Shown here: piece by piece, positions 16,678 through 27,713 of the stretch
How positions within the stretch are numbered: position 1 is the stretch's first letter
How the letters are laid out: the number at the start of each line of letters is the position of its first letter
Assembly: GCF_010727475.1 (NCBI RefSeq)
Contig: NZ_AP022567.1
Location: 5,270,001-5,334,000, forward strand
DNA length: 64,000 nucleotides
Source: Mycolicibacterium mageritense
Lineage (GTDB): Bacteria > Actinomycetota > Actinomycetes > Mycobacteriales > Mycobacteriaceae
Direction of reading: 5' to 3'
The notes under the pieces: model-generated
What the model saw: only the letters and a program-made list of their open reading frames with translations
Databases searched by the model: none
Told to the model about the DNA's origin: nothing
Position numbers and translations under genes: made by a program

Positions 16678-17720
16678 TGGACCGCTACGAGCTACGCAGG
16701 CTGGACTACAGCCTGTCCGAGGATCACGTTGCCCTGCAGACCGCGTATCGGCAGTTCTTCAAAACCTATTGCGACATTGAGACCGTACGTGCGGCCGAGC
16801 CGTCGGGGTTCGACAAGAGCTTGTGGGAACGGTTGTGCGCCACGGGCGCAACGACCATGGCGCTACCGGAATCCGTAGGTGGAGACGGTGCGACGCTCGT
16901 CGACCTGACGCTCGTGGCCGAGGAGATCGGGCGGTCGCTGGCCCCGGTGCCGTGGATCGACCACGTGGTCGCGGCACGGTTGCTCGCTCGCCTGGGGGCC
17001 GGGTTGTCCGACGAGATCGTGCAGGGCACCCAGGTGGTCGGATTCGACGCGCAGCAGATCGCGCCCACCGGACCGCGGCTGGTCCCCACCGCGTCGATCG
17101 CCGACCACATCGTCGTGCGGGCGGGTGACGAGTTGGTGAGGCTGGCATTCTCGACCCGCCCCGTCCGCGTCGACAACATCGGCAGGCTGCCCATGGCCTG
17201 GGTGGACCCGGCGGCTGCGGACAGCCGGACCGTGGTGGCAGGCGGGCCGGAAGCCCTCGCGGAATACCAACGCGCCCTGGATGAATGGCGTTTGCTCACC
17301 GCGTCGGCGTTGGTAGGTCTGGTCGAGGAGACCATGGCCATCGCGGCCGAATTCGCCAAGACGCGCTACACGCTGGGCGTGCCGATCGGGACGTTGCAGG
17401 GGATTTCGCACCCACTGGCCAACATCGCGATCACCGTACAGGGCGGTCGTGGCCTGGCACGCCGGGCCGCTTGGTTCCTCGACAACGAGCCTGCCGAACG
17501 GCCCGAACTCGCGCCGTCTGCGTTCGTCTTCATGGCCGAGGAAGCCGCCAAGGCCGCCACGATGGCCGTGCACGTGCAGGGCGGGCTCGGAGTTTCCGCG
17601 GAAGCGGCCGCCACCGCCTATCTGGTACGTGCCCGCGGTTGGGCGCTCGCGGGTGGTGACCCGGCTGCCACCGCGGTACGCATCGCCGAGATTGTGGCCG
17701 CTCGCGAAAGCAGGGTTTAG
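16677..17720 (+). CDS. Acyl-CoA dehydrogenase, small subunit type (FadE)
   Basis: 347 aa, ATG 16677 overlapping the previous stop by one base. The N-terminal alpha domain (YSLSEDHVALQTAYRQFFKTY, ALPESVGGDGATLVDL) and C-terminal helical domain (KTRYTLGVPIGTLQGISHPLANIAI, VQGGLGVSAEA) are recognisable. The middle beta domain is short and degenerate. In mycobacteria such short FadE proteins pair with an adjacent full-length FadE to form alpha2-beta2 enzymes for cyclic or branched acyl-CoAs, as known for steroid side-chain FadE/ChsE pairs. The next gene is such a partner. Confidence 0.87.
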   Translation: MDRYELRRLDYSLSEDHVALQTAYRQFFKTYCDIETVRAAEPSGFDKSLWERLCATGATTMALPESVGGDGATLVDLTLVAEEIGRSLAPVPWIDHVVAARLLARLGAGLSDEIVQGTQVVGFDAQQIAPTGPRLVPTASIADHIVVRAGDELVRLAFSTRPVRVDNIGRLPMAWVDPAAADSRTVVAGGPEALAEYQRALDEWRLLTASALVGLVEETMAIAAEFAKTRYTLGVPIGTLQGISHPLANIAITVQGGRGLARRAAWFLDNEPAERPELAPSAFVFMAEEAAKAATMAVHVQGGLGVSAEAAATAYLVRARGWALAGGDPAATAVRIAEIVAARESRV

Positions 17721-17722
17721 AC

Positions 17723-18913
17723 ATGGACTTCTCAACAGTTGCACTGTCCGCGGAGGATGAGGCGTTCCGCACCGAGGTGCGTGAATTCCTGGCTGGTGTC
17801 GTGACCGACGACGTCATCCGGCGCGATCGCGAAACCGGAGACAATTTCGACGAGGGGGTGCATCTGGCGCTCGCTGCCGCGGGATATCTGGAAAAGGAAT
17901 GGAAGTCCGAGGCCAACGGCGGGTTCTCCCGAGTGCGGCGACGGATCTGGGAGTTGGAGAAGCGCCGGGCCGAGGTGCCGTGGGTGACCTGGGGCACCAC
18001 CGCGATGGTCGCGCGGTCGGTGGCCAAGTTCGCGTCGCCCGAGATCCGGGACGACGTGCTGCGCGGGGTGTTCGACGGCACGGTGCGGTTGTGCCTGGGT
18101 TACACCGAACCCGAGGGCGGTTCCGACGTCGCCACGTGCAAGACCCGCGCTGTCCGTGACGGTGATCAGTGGGTGATCAACGGCTCCAAGATGTTCACCA
18201 CCGGCGCGCACAACTGCCAGTACGTGTTCCTGATCACCAACACCGACCCCGAGGCACCGAAACACGAGAGCCTCACCATGTTTCTGGTGCCGCTCGATCT
18301 CCCGGGCATCGAGATTCAGGGCATCCGCACCGTCGACGGTGACCGCACCAACATCGTCTACTACTCCGATGTGCGCGTCGATGATCGCTATCGGCTCGGT
18401 GAGGTCAACGGGGGCTGGGCCGTGGTGCGCGAGCCACTCGACGCCGAACACGGTGCGGTCGCTGCGGCCGACGATGGCCTGGCCGATGTGGCGATCATGA
18501 TGCATCAGGCCGGATTCATGGCCGAGGCTGCCGACAACGTCGCGGCCGTGGTGGGTGCCCCGGACGCGAGTGGACGGCGCGCCGTGGACGACGGTTCGGT
18601 CGCCTATCGGTTGGGGCGCAGTGTGGCCCGGCTCGAGGCGGCGCTGTCGACGCCCAGCATCTTCGGCCGGGTGGCGCTGGCCCAGACCATGCGGGACATC
18701 GCCCCTGACCTCATGGACATCGCGGGTTCTGCTGCGGCGCTGCCCGTCGGCGCCGACGGCGGATACGACGACCGCAGCGAGTACGTCTACCGGTTCGCGC
18801 CGCTCGTCGGCATCTACGGCGGCACGCTGGAAGTGTTCCGCAACATGATTGCGCAGCATGTGCTTGGGCTCGGCAAGCCCAATTACTCGCCGCCCAAGCA
18901 GCACGCCTCATAG
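17723..18913 (+). CDS. Acyl-CoA dehydrogenase, large subunit type (FadE)
   Basis: 396 aa, two bases after the previous gene. FAD-binding and substrate motifs are clear: LGYTEPEGGSDVATCKTRAV, NGSKMFTTGAHNCQYVFL and the C-terminal YGGTLEVFRNMIAQHVLGLG. It removes two hydrogens from an acyl-CoA using FAD and passes electrons to ETF. It is last in the plus-strand operon 12150-18913 and is probably the partner of the preceding short FadE. Confidence 0.9.
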   Translation: MDFSTVALSAEDEAFRTEVREFLAGVVTDDVIRRDRETGDNFDEGVHLALAAAGYLEKEWKSEANGGFSRVRRRIWELEKRRAEVPWVTWGTTAMVARSVAKFASPEIRDDVLRGVFDGTVRLCLGYTEPEGGSDVATCKTRAVRDGDQWVINGSKMFTTGAHNCQYVFLITNTDPEAPKHESLTMFLVPLDLPGIEIQGIRTVDGDRTNIVYYSDVRVDDRYRLGEVNGGWAVVREPLDAEHGAVAAADDGLADVAIMMHQAGFMAEAADNVAAVVGAPDASGRRAVDDGSVAYRLGRSVARLEAALSTPSIFGRVALAQTMRDIAPDLMDIAGSAAALPVGADGGYDDRSEYVYRFAPLVGIYGGTLEVFRNMIAQHVLGLGKPNYSPPKQHAS

Positions 18914-19014
18914 CGCGTGCAGTCCCCGGGATGTTCGTCTCTGCCGAGCGGATCGCTTGTCCGCGCTGCTGACGCGGCATGCCCTTGGTAACAGCGTCCG
19001 CCGAGTTCGGGGCG

Positions 19015-20286
19015 TCAGGCCACGCCGGCGTCCGGCCGTCCGGTCCCGCAGGCCTGGCGACGCGCCAGTGCCGGGGGTCGGATCGCGTCGGGATCCGGGT
19101 TGGCGATCGGCCGCCCCATGAATCGGCGGGCGTTGTCGCCCATGAAATCGTACGTGCGCCGGACGTCCATGCCGTCGGCGTACTTCCAGAATCCGCTGGG
19201 CTCCGCAAGGCCCTCGGGATGCGGATAGTCGGATCCGAACAACACGCGGTCCCAGCCGACGGTGTCGACCACGTCCGCCACACATCCTTCCCAGAACGGG
19301 CTGACCCAGATGTTGCGGCGGAACACGTCGTGCGGATGCTCGGGGAAGTTCTGCGGCATCTTCTTGTACAGGTCCGCGAAATCGTGGAACAACGGGAAGA
19401 TCCAGCTGCTGCCGTTCTCGACGCTGGCGATACGCAGTTTGGGGAACCGGGTCAGCGTGCCGTGGCAGATCAGGCTCGTGATCATGTCGGCGATCTCCCG
19501 GTGGCCCAGCACCATCCACCGGAAGGCGCTCTGCGCCATGAAGTTCTGGGTGTGCGGTGGTTCCCACCTGGCGACGTAGTCGTCGAGTGGGGGATAGCTG
19601 GCGTGCAACACGATCGGCAGTCCGGCTGCCTCCACGTCGCGCCAGAACGGGTCGAACTCGGGAAGTGCCGGGGAACGCCAGCCGTGCAGCCCGTTGACCG
19701 GGCCGGGTTTGATCAAGGCCACCTTGGCGCCTTTGGACAGGATGTAGTCGAGTTCCTGTTGTGCCGCATCGACTTCGGACAGATTGATGATAGGTGTCGA
19801 GAACACCCGGCCCTCATGGTCGAAGGTCCAGTGCTCGGTCATCCACTCGTTGAGCGCGTGGATGATGGCGAGCGTGAGTTGCGGGTCGTCGGCCGACGAG
19901 TGTTCGACCAGACTGGCCAGCGTGGGGTAGTTGAGGGCCTCTGTCACGCCCTGGCGGTCGAGTTCGGCGATCCGGTCTTCGGGGTTGCGTGTGGCACTGG
20001 GTGCTTCGATGGCCGGACCCTGCATCTCGCGCAGCGTCAGGCCTTTGGTGTTCTCGCCGGCGAGGAACTTCTCGTGGGCGCCGGGCGCCGCGACGCGTTC
20101 GAAGGTCGGGTTGGGGATGAAATCGGTGACGCGGCCGTTGATGACGATGCGGGTCTGCCTGCCGATCTGGGCGTACTGCACGGCCCGCCGATAGCGCTCG
20201 GGCAGAAATTTCGTCAGCGCGTCGACCGTCTCGTACATGTGCTGGTCTGCGTCGAAAATCGGTGCATCCCTGAACTGTTCAGTCAT
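19015..20286 (-). CDS. Amidohydrolase-2 / ACMSD-like protein (third copy)
   Basis: 423 aa, ATG 20286. IFDADQHMYETVDALTKFLPERY, ENGSSWIFPLFHDFADLYKK and GSDYPHPEGLAEP show the same subfamily as the protein at 12988 and suggest a paralogue. The N-terminal ligand motif is D-Q-H instead of H-x-H. It is 30 bases downstream of the thiolase-like gene on the same strand, so the two form an operon driven from the perfect palindrome at 21535. A decarboxylase or C-C hydrolase role is inferred. Confidence 0.85.
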   Translation of the reverse strand: MTEQFRDAPIFDADQHMYETVDALTKFLPERYRRAVQYAQIGRQTRIVINGRVTDFIPNPTFERVAAPGAHEKFLAGENTKGLTLREMQGPAIEAPSATRNPEDRIAELDRQGVTEALNYPTLASLVEHSSADDPQLTLAIIHALNEWMTEHWTFDHEGRVFSTPIINLSEVDAAQQELDYILSKGAKVALIKPGPVNGLHGWRSPALPEFDPFWRDVEAAGLPIVLHASYPPLDDYVARWEPPHTQNFMAQSAFRWMVLGHREIADMITSLICHGTLTRFPKLRIASVENGSSWIFPLFHDFADLYKKMPQNFPEHPHDVFRRNIWVSPFWEGCVADVVDTVGWDRVLFGSDYPHPEGLAEPSGFWKYADGMDVRRTYDFMGDNARRFMGRPIANPDPDAIRPPALARRQACGTGRPDAGVA

Positions 20287-20316
20287 GTGTGAGGGTTCCG
20301 TCCTCCCGCTCGGCCA

Positions 20317-21465
20317 TCAAAGGGTCAGCACGGTGGCACCGGCGGTGCCGGGAGCGCCGTACAGTTGGGCGAACCCGACGCGGGGCGAGCCGGGAATCTG
20401 GCGCTCTCCGGCCTGGCCGCGCAGTTGGAGCACCAGCTCGTGGATCTGCCGCAGACCCGACGCGCCGATCGGCTCGCCGTTGGCGATCAGGCCCCCGTCG
20501 GTGTTTACGGGCAGCCGGCCGCCGATTTCGGTGGCCCCGTCGGCGAGCAGCTTCTCCTGATCGCCGTCCGCGCAGAAGCCGCACTCGGCCATGTGGATGA
20601 TCTCGGCGCCCGCGTCGGTGTCCTGCAGTTGCACGACGTCGACATCTTCGGGTGCGACACCGGCCTTTTCGAACGCCGCACGCGCGGCATACACGGTCGG
20701 CGCGACGTCTTCGGCCACCGGGGCGCACGTGGTGTTGACCTCGTAGGCGCCATATCTGCGGGTTCGCACCTCGACGGCCTTGAGGTACACGGGTTTGTCG
20801 GTGTAGCGGCGGGCGATGTCGGCACGGCACATCACCACCGCGGCGGCACCTTCGTCGGGGGCACAGAACATGTACTGCGTGAGTGGATAGTTGAGCATGG
20901 TCGAGCCGAGGATTTCGTCCTCCGAAATGGGCTTGCGGCGAAACGCGTTGGGGTTCAATGCGCCGTTGCGGAAGTTCTTGGCGGCCACCCGGGCCAGTGT
21001 GCGCTGGGAGATGTTGTGCTCGTGCAGGTACCGGTTGGCTTTCATACCGAAGAACTGGGTGGTCAGGTATTGGCCGTTCTCGGCGTACCAGCTCGGCATG
21101 CCGACCAGGGCGGGGTCTTCGGTGAACGCGCCCCGCGGATGCTTGTCCAGCCCGACCGCGATGCCGATGTCGTAGTCACCCAGCCGGATTCCATCGGCGC
21201 ACGTCTTGGTGGCACTGGCCGCGGTGGCGCATGCGTTGAAGACGTTGGTGAACGGGATGCCCGTCAACCCGACCATGCCGACGATGGCGTCGGGATTGGC
21301 CACCGTCCAGCTGCCGCCCGTGGCCGCGCCGATGTCCTTCCAGTCCACCCCGGCGTCTTCGACCGCGGCGAAGATGGCGTCGACGCCCATCGCCATGGCG
21401 GTCTTGCTCCCGAACCGGCCGAACGGGTGCAACCCGACGCCGATGATCGCAACGTCGTTGGTCAT
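20317..21465 (-). CDS. Thiolase-like lipid-transfer protein (Ltp / retro-aldolase type)
   Basis: 382 aa from ATG 21465, which has AAAGG 9 bases upstream. MTNDVAIIGVGLHPFGRFG and Cys79 in VFNACATAASA are thiolase-fold features. The catalytic His motif reads NGEPIGASG, with Glu where thiolases have His, and the final Cys motif is missing (QLYGAPGTAG). That fits the Ltp group; Ltp2 is a retro-aldolase in steroid side-chain breakdown and works with a DUF35 protein. I see no DUF35 gene in the window. It shares the operon with the amidohydrolase at 19015. Confidence 0.86.
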   Translation of the reverse strand: MTNDVAIIGVGLHPFGRFGSKTAMAMGVDAIFAAVEDAGVDWKDIGAATGGSWTVANPDAIVGMVGLTGIPFTNVFNACATAASATKTCADGIRLGDYDIGIAVGLDKHPRGAFTEDPALVGMPSWYAENGQYLTTQFFGMKANRYLHEHNISQRTLARVAAKNFRNGALNPNAFRRKPISEDEILGSTMLNYPLTQYMFCAPDEGAAAVVMCRADIARRYTDKPVYLKAVEVRTRRYGAYEVNTTCAPVAEDVAPTVYAARAAFEKAGVAPEDVDVVQLQDTDAGAEIIHMAECGFCADGDQEKLLADGATEIGGRLPVNTDGGLIANGEPIGASGLRQIHELVLQLRGQAGERQIPGSPRVGFAQLYGAPGTAGATVLTL

Positions 21466-21534
21466 CGGTCGGAACCTTTCGGTGCGAAAGCCTTCTGCAT
21501 GCGATCCTCCGTGTCCGGCCCAGATGGTAGAGCA

Positions 21535-21551
21535 ACTGTAACTATTACAGT
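21535..21551. promoter_or_regulatory. 17-bp palindromic operator, perfect copy 2
   Basis: ACTGTAACTATTACAGT has the same two 7-bp arms as the site at 1948 and a different 3-bp centre. It lies between the divergent thiolase-like gene (start 21465) and aldehyde dehydrogenase gene (start 21611), so it can control both. Confidence 0.75.
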
Positions 21552-21610
21552 AACCTAATAACGGTGACGAAGGGCAAGGCTGCCTGCAGCGTCGAGCTCG
21601 GAGGTGTGAG

Positions 21611-23143
21611 TTGAGTGAGCTCGTGGCCGCGACCGACAGCGTGGAAGTAGGTCGACGCGCGGCCGTGAGGGCCGAGAAGCGCATGCTGATCGGCGGTGAG
21701 CTGGTTCTCACGGCGTCCGGCGCGGAGTTCGACAACCTCAGCCCGGCAACCGGTCTGGTCATGGGTTCCACCACGGCCGCCGGTGTGCAGGACATGGATG
21801 CGGCGATCGGAGCCGCCCGGCGGGCGTTCGACGAATCCGACTGGTCGACCAACCGCGTGCTGCGCAAGCGCGCGCTGGGACAACTGCAGGACGCGATCGA
21901 AGCCGAGCGGGAAGACCTGCGCGAGGAACTGATCGCCGAGGCCGGTTGTCCGGTCATGACCACACGCAATGCCCAGCTGGACTGGCCGCTGGCCGACGCG
22001 CTGCGGTATCCGGCGCGGCTGATCGACCAATTCGGCTGGGAACGCAGGCTCGACGGTGGCGGGTTGTTCGGTGACCGCAACGCGCGCACCGTCGTCAAGG
22101 AACCGGTCGGCGTCGTCGCCGCCATCACGCCGTCGAACTTCCCGATAGAGGTGATCCTCAACAAGCTCGGTCCGGCGCTGGCCGCGGGTAACACAGTGGT
22201 GCTCAAGCCGGACCCGAACACACCGTGGAACGCCACGCGGCTCGGCCGGTTGATCGCCGAGCACACCGACATTCCGCCAGGAGTGGTCAACGTGGTGCCG
22301 ACGCCGTCGAACGAGGTTGCCGCACAACTGGGTACCGATCCCCGCGTCGACATGGTGTCGTTCACCGGCTCGACCGCGGTGGGTAAACACCTCATGCGTG
22401 CGGGTACCGACACCATGAAGCGCACATTCCTCGAACTCGGCGGGAAATCGGCGATGATCGTGCTCGACGACGCCAAGCCCGCGCACATCGTTCCCGGTGC
22501 GGTCGGAGCCTGTGTACACGCGGGTCAGGCCTGCGCCGCCAACACCCGGATGCTGGTGCATCGCTCGCTGTTCGATGGCGCGGTCGCCAACGTGGCGATG
22601 GCGTTCGGTGCGGTGCCCGTCGGCGATCCGGCGCTGCCCACGACGCTGGTCGGCCCGGTGATCAGCGCTGCGCACAAGCAGCGGGTGCTCGACGCATGCG
22701 ACCGCGCTCGGCGCGACGGGGCCGACATCGTGGTCGGCGGAACGGCTTTCGACAACGTGCCGGCTCATCTGGCCGGTGGGCACTTCATTGCGCCCACAGT
22801 GATCGTCGGTGCGGATCCGAGATCGGCCATCGCGCAGGACGAGGTGTTCGGACCGGTGCTGGTCATGATCCCGTTCGACGACGATGACGAGGCGGTGCGG
22901 TTGGCCAACGACAGTGCGTTCGGGTTGGCTGGCGCGGTGCTCTCGGCGTCGGCCGAACGGGCGATGAGTATCGCCCGCCGGATCCGCACCGGGGCGATCG
23001 GCGTCAACGGCGGCATGTACTACGGCGCCGATGCGCCGTTCGGCGGGTACAAGAGCAGCGGTGTCGGCAGGCAGTGCGGTATCGAGGGGTTCGCGCAGTA
23101 CACCGAGACCAAGACCATCGGGTGGCGCCTGCCCCGGCAGTGA
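21611..23143 (+). CDS. Aldehyde dehydrogenase (NAD(P)+-dependent)
   Basis: 510 aa from TTG 21611, which has GGAGG six bases upstream. Key motifs: TPSNFPIEVILNK, FTGSTAVGKHLM, general base Glu in FLELGGKSAM and nucleophile Cys in HAGQACAANTRM. The C-terminus APFGGYKSSGVGRQCG is standard. It oxidises an aldehyde to an acid, probably one made by the P450 or the Ltp retro-aldolase encoded nearby. It is divergent from the Ltp/amidohydrolase operon with the perfect palindrome between them. Confidence 0.92.
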   Translation: MSELVAATDSVEVGRRAAVRAEKRMLIGGELVLTASGAEFDNLSPATGLVMGSTTAAGVQDMDAAIGAARRAFDESDWSTNRVLRKRALGQLQDAIEAEREDLREELIAEAGCPVMTTRNAQLDWPLADALRYPARLIDQFGWERRLDGGGLFGDRNARTVVKEPVGVVAAITPSNFPIEVILNKLGPALAAGNTVVLKPDPNTPWNATRLGRLIAEHTDIPPGVVNVVPTPSNEVAAQLGTDPRVDMVSFTGSTAVGKHLMRAGTDTMKRTFLELGGKSAMIVLDDAKPAHIVPGAVGACVHAGQACAANTRMLVHRSLFDGAVANVAMAFGAVPVGDPALPTTLVGPVISAAHKQRVLDACDRARRDGADIVVGGTAFDNVPAHLAGGHFIAPTVIVGADPRSAIAQDEVFGPVLVMIPFDDDDEAVRLANDSAFGLAGAVLSASAERAMSIARRIRTGAIGVNGGMYYGADAPFGGYKSSGVGRQCGIEGFAQYTETKTIGWRLPRQ

Positions 23144-23154
23144 CTCTCTTTGCG

Positions 23155-23212
23155 CGAGCAGTCGCGTAGGTACCCGGTACGTCGCTGTTCCGGGTACCCA
23201 TGCGTCTGCTCG
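23155..23212. repeat. Palindromic repeat GCGAGCAG...CTGCTCG, copy 1 (terminator position)
   Basis: The 23-base arms 23155-23177 and 23190-23212 pair with three mismatches around a 12-base loop. The outer part is CGAGCAG/CTGCTCG and the inner part GGTACCCGG/CCGGGTACC. It sits between two convergent genes. The copy at 53630 has nearly the same left-arm sequence, and the copy at 41936 has the same outer ends. Confidence 0.75.
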
Positions 23213-23233
23213 GCCTGAGTGGTCGGGGAAGGC

Positions 23234-24442
23234 TCAGGCGACCGGATCGAAGGTGACCGGGATGGCGGTGGGGGATCGGAACGGCTGGCCGAAGATGTGC
23301 GGATCGTCATCGGTGACCAGCTTGAGGTTGGTGACGCGGCCGAGCAGTGACTCGAGTGCGACCCGCGTCTCCATGCGGGCCAGGTGTAAACCCATGCAGG
23401 TGTGTTCACCTGCCGCGAAGGTGATGTGCGGCACACGTTTTCGGAATATGTCGAACTTCTCCGGGCGGTCCCACCGCTTCTCGTCACGGTTGGCCGACCC
23501 GATGCACACGTCGATCACCGCGCCCGCGGGAACCTCGACCCCTTCCAGTTCGGTGTCCTGGTTGGCCGAGCGCTGTACGGTCGTCAGCGGGGTCTCGTAT
23601 CGCAGACCTTCCTCGATCGCAGGTCCGATGAGTTCGCGGTCGTCCTGCACCGCGGCCAGTTGGTCGGGATGGGTCAGCAGCAGATATAGCAGATTGCCCG
23701 ACGATCTGTAGGTGGTTTCCAGCCCGGCGGGCAGCAGCAGTCGCAGAAACGAGTAGATGGCCTCGTCGGTGAGCTTCTCACCGTCGATCTCGGCAGTCAC
23801 CAGATCCCCGATGATGTCGTCGGTCGGAGTGGCGCGCCGCCGCTCGATCTGCTCGAGGAAATAGTTCTTCAGTGCCTCGGATGCCTCGAAGGCGCGTCTG
23901 AATTTGACGGTGTAGCTGATCAATTCGACCGCACGCCGGCGGAACCAGGGCAGATCCTCCTCAGGCAGGCCGAGCAACGTGGAGATCACGCGGGTGGGGA
24001 ATTCGAACGTGAAGTCCCTGACCAGATCGGCGGTACCGGCTGCGAGGAACTCGTCGACGAGTCGCTCGCAGATCGGGCGGACGATCTCGGGTTCCCACCG
24101 GGCCAGCGACCGGGTCTTGAACGCGGCCGACACGAGATTGCGGTGGTCGCGATGCGCCTTGCCCTCCATCGCCAATATCGTGGGGCCGATGAACAGTCCG
24201 ATGGTGCTGTCGTAGATCTTCGAGTTGAACACCTTGCCGTCGCGGAAGACCGTGTTGACGGCGTCGAAGGACACGGCCGCGAATTGATGTTCGGGGAGCA
24301 TCGATTCCGGTGTCTTGGACCAGTCCATCACCGATCCGCGGAACACCCCGTGTCGGGCGCGGTGCTGCGCGAAGACAGGGTACGGGTCACGCAGCAGGCT
24401 TGCTGTGTCGCCGGTCGTCGCGTCCTGAACCTTGCTCTCCAA
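23234..24442 (-). CDS. Cytochrome P450
   Basis: 402 aa from TTG 24442, with GAAGGG upstream and no better start near the family N-terminus. The haem-thiolate motif FAAGEHTCMG gives Cys349. The I-helix has LLLPAGLETTYRSS and the K-helix EEGLRYETP. It is a soluble class I P450 needing ferredoxin and reductase from elsewhere. It is divergent from the aldehyde dehydrogenase at 24598, with operator-like sites between them. It probably hydroxylates the substrate to the alcohol or aldehyde that the dehydrogenases then oxidise. Confidence 0.93.
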   Translation of the reverse strand: MESKVQDATTGDTASLLRDPYPVFAQHRARHGVFRGSVMDWSKTPESMLPEHQFAAVSFDAVNTVFRDGKVFNSKIYDSTIGLFIGPTILAMEGKAHRDHRNLVSAAFKTRSLARWEPEIVRPICERLVDEFLAAGTADLVRDFTFEFPTRVISTLLGLPEEDLPWFRRRAVELISYTVKFRRAFEASEALKNYFLEQIERRRATPTDDIIGDLVTAEIDGEKLTDEAIYSFLRLLLPAGLETTYRSSGNLLYLLLTHPDQLAAVQDDRELIGPAIEEGLRYETPLTTVQRSANQDTELEGVEVPAGAVIDVCIGSANRDEKRWDRPEKFDIFRKRVPHITFAAGEHTCMGLHLARMETRVALESLLGRVTNLKLVTDDDPHIFGQPFRSPTAIPVTFDPVA

Positions 24443-24483
24443 CGGTCACCCTTCGGGTCGCGCCAGTCTCGTCGAAGCTCGTT

Positions 24484-24500
24484 ACGGTAAAGACTACAGT
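24484..24500. promoter_or_regulatory. 17-bp operator upstream of the P450
   Basis: ACGGTAAAGACTACAGT matches 12 of 14 arm positions of the island palindrome and lies 42-58 bases before the P450 start. Confidence 0.6.
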
Positions 24501-24551
24501 ATTAGTGTCGGGCAGTGGGCGAGGCGGCCTCCGAGATCTTGCTTCGCTGCT

Positions 24552-24568
24552 ACCGTATGTCTTACCGG
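24552..24568. promoter_or_regulatory. Degenerate operator upstream of the aldehyde dehydrogenase
   Basis: ACCGTATGTCTTACCGG matches 10 of 14 arm positions. It ends 30 bases before the GTG at 24598. Together with 24484 it would give each of the two divergent genes its own site. Confidence 0.4.
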
Positions 24569-24597
24569 ATGGGTATCGTAAGTGAGGAGTGCGACGC

Positions 24598-26062
24598 GTG
24601 ACCGACGTCATCGGATCCATCGGGCTCGGCGCGGACGGTGCCGCCCGGCGCCTGGTCGCGCAGCGCCGGGCGTTCCTCGGCGACGGACCGCCGAGTGCCG
24701 GTCTGCGCCGCAACCGCATCGACCGGCTGTTGGCGATGGTCCTCGACAACGCCGAGGAATTCGTCGCGGCCACCGCGGCCGACTACGGTTCCCGATCGCG
24801 CTCGGCGGCTCTCTTCGCCGAGATCCTCGGCATGATCTCGGTCATCGAGCACACCAGATCGAACGTGCCGCAATGGATGCGCTCCACCAGACTGATGCGT
24901 GCGGCCCGGCTGTTCGGGCTGCACGCCGAGGTGGTGCCGTCACCGCTCGGCGTGGTCGGCATCATCGGGCCGTGGAACTTTCCGGTCCAGCTCACGGTTT
25001 TGCCCGCTGCGGCCGCATTCGCCGCGGGTAACCGGGTGATGATCAAGATGTCGGAGGTCACGCCGAACACGGCCGAACTGATGGCGGCGACCGCGCCGCG
25101 GTATTTCGACGCGCTCGAACTGCACGTGGTCACCGGTGCGGCCGACGTCGCCGCCGAGTTCGCCGCATTGCCCTTCGACCACCTGTTCTTCACGGGATCG
25201 CCGGCCGTGGGCGCTCTGGTGCAGCAGGCCGCGGCGCGAAACCTCGTTCCGGTCACCTTGGAGCTGGGCGGAAAGAATCCGGCGGTGGTCGCTCCCGATG
25301 CCGACGTGACGCGCGCGGCGGCCCGGATTGCCCAGGCGCGCATGGTAAACGGTGGTCAGGTGTGCGTCTGTCCCGACTATGTGTTCGTCCCCGACACCAA
25401 GGTCGACGAGTTCGTCGCGGCGGCGCGCCGGACCTGGCGGGCGCTGTTCCCGACCATCATCGACAACGGCGACTACTGCTCGTCGGTCAACCAGGCGAAC
25501 TTCGACCGGGTGGTCGGCCTGATCGCCGATGCGCGCGGCCACGGTGCCCGGATCGATGTGGTCATCCCCCACGGGGAGACCCTTCCCGACCCGGGCACGC
25601 GCAAGATCGCGCCGACCATCGTGCGCGACGTCGACGACCGAATGCGCATCGCCGAGGAAGAGGTCTTCGGACCGGTGCTGGTGGTCCGCGGCTACGCTGC
25701 GCTGGCCGACACCATCGACTACATCAACGCCAGGCCGGCACCGTTGGTGGCGTACTGGTTCGGCTCGGACGGTGCCGACTTCCGGCACTTCGTCGCCCGC
25801 ACCCGCAGCGGTGGTGTCGCCCGCAACGACTTTGCCGCCCACATGATCCCGTCGTCGGCACCGTTCGGGGGAGTGGGGCGCAGCGGGATGGGGGCCTATC
25901 ACGGCAAAGCGGGGTTCGACGCGTTCAGCCATCACCGCACCGTGGTGGGTACGGACCTGCCGTTCAGCGTCACCGCGCAGGCAGCGCGGCCGTTCTCCGG
26001 CCCGATGCGGGTCGGTGCCGACCTCGCGCTGCGGCGTGCCCGGCGCCGAACGTCCGCTCGGC

Positions 26063-26079
<17 letters not shown>
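24598..26079 (+). CDS. Aldehyde dehydrogenase (coniferyl-aldehyde dehydrogenase-like)
   Basis: 493 aa from GTG 24598 (GAGGAG eight bases upstream; GTG 24589 overlaps the ribosome site). PWNFPVQLTVLPAAAA, FFTGSPAVGALV, Glu in TLELGGKNPAV, Cys in NGGQVCVCPDY and APFGGVGRSGMGAYHG identify the CALDH/fatty-aldehyde class, which acts on hydrophobic aldehydes. The C-terminus is basic (RRARRRTSARLKRFR) and could touch membrane. Its last 17 bases overlap the 3' end of the convergent FadD gene. Confidence 0.92.
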
Positions 26080-27703
<1,624 letters not shown>

Positions 27704-27713
27704 GCGAACTCCT

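Noticed and set aside
18914..19014. Hairpin between the FadE and amidohydrolase genes
   Set aside because: Only short 5-bp inverted pairs (such as GCGGA/TCCGC) are visible, much weaker than the other junction hairpins.
21466..22488. N-terminal extension of the Ltp-like gene
   Set aside because: It is antisense to the aldehyde dehydrogenase, and the thiolase fold begins at MTNDVAIIG (21465).
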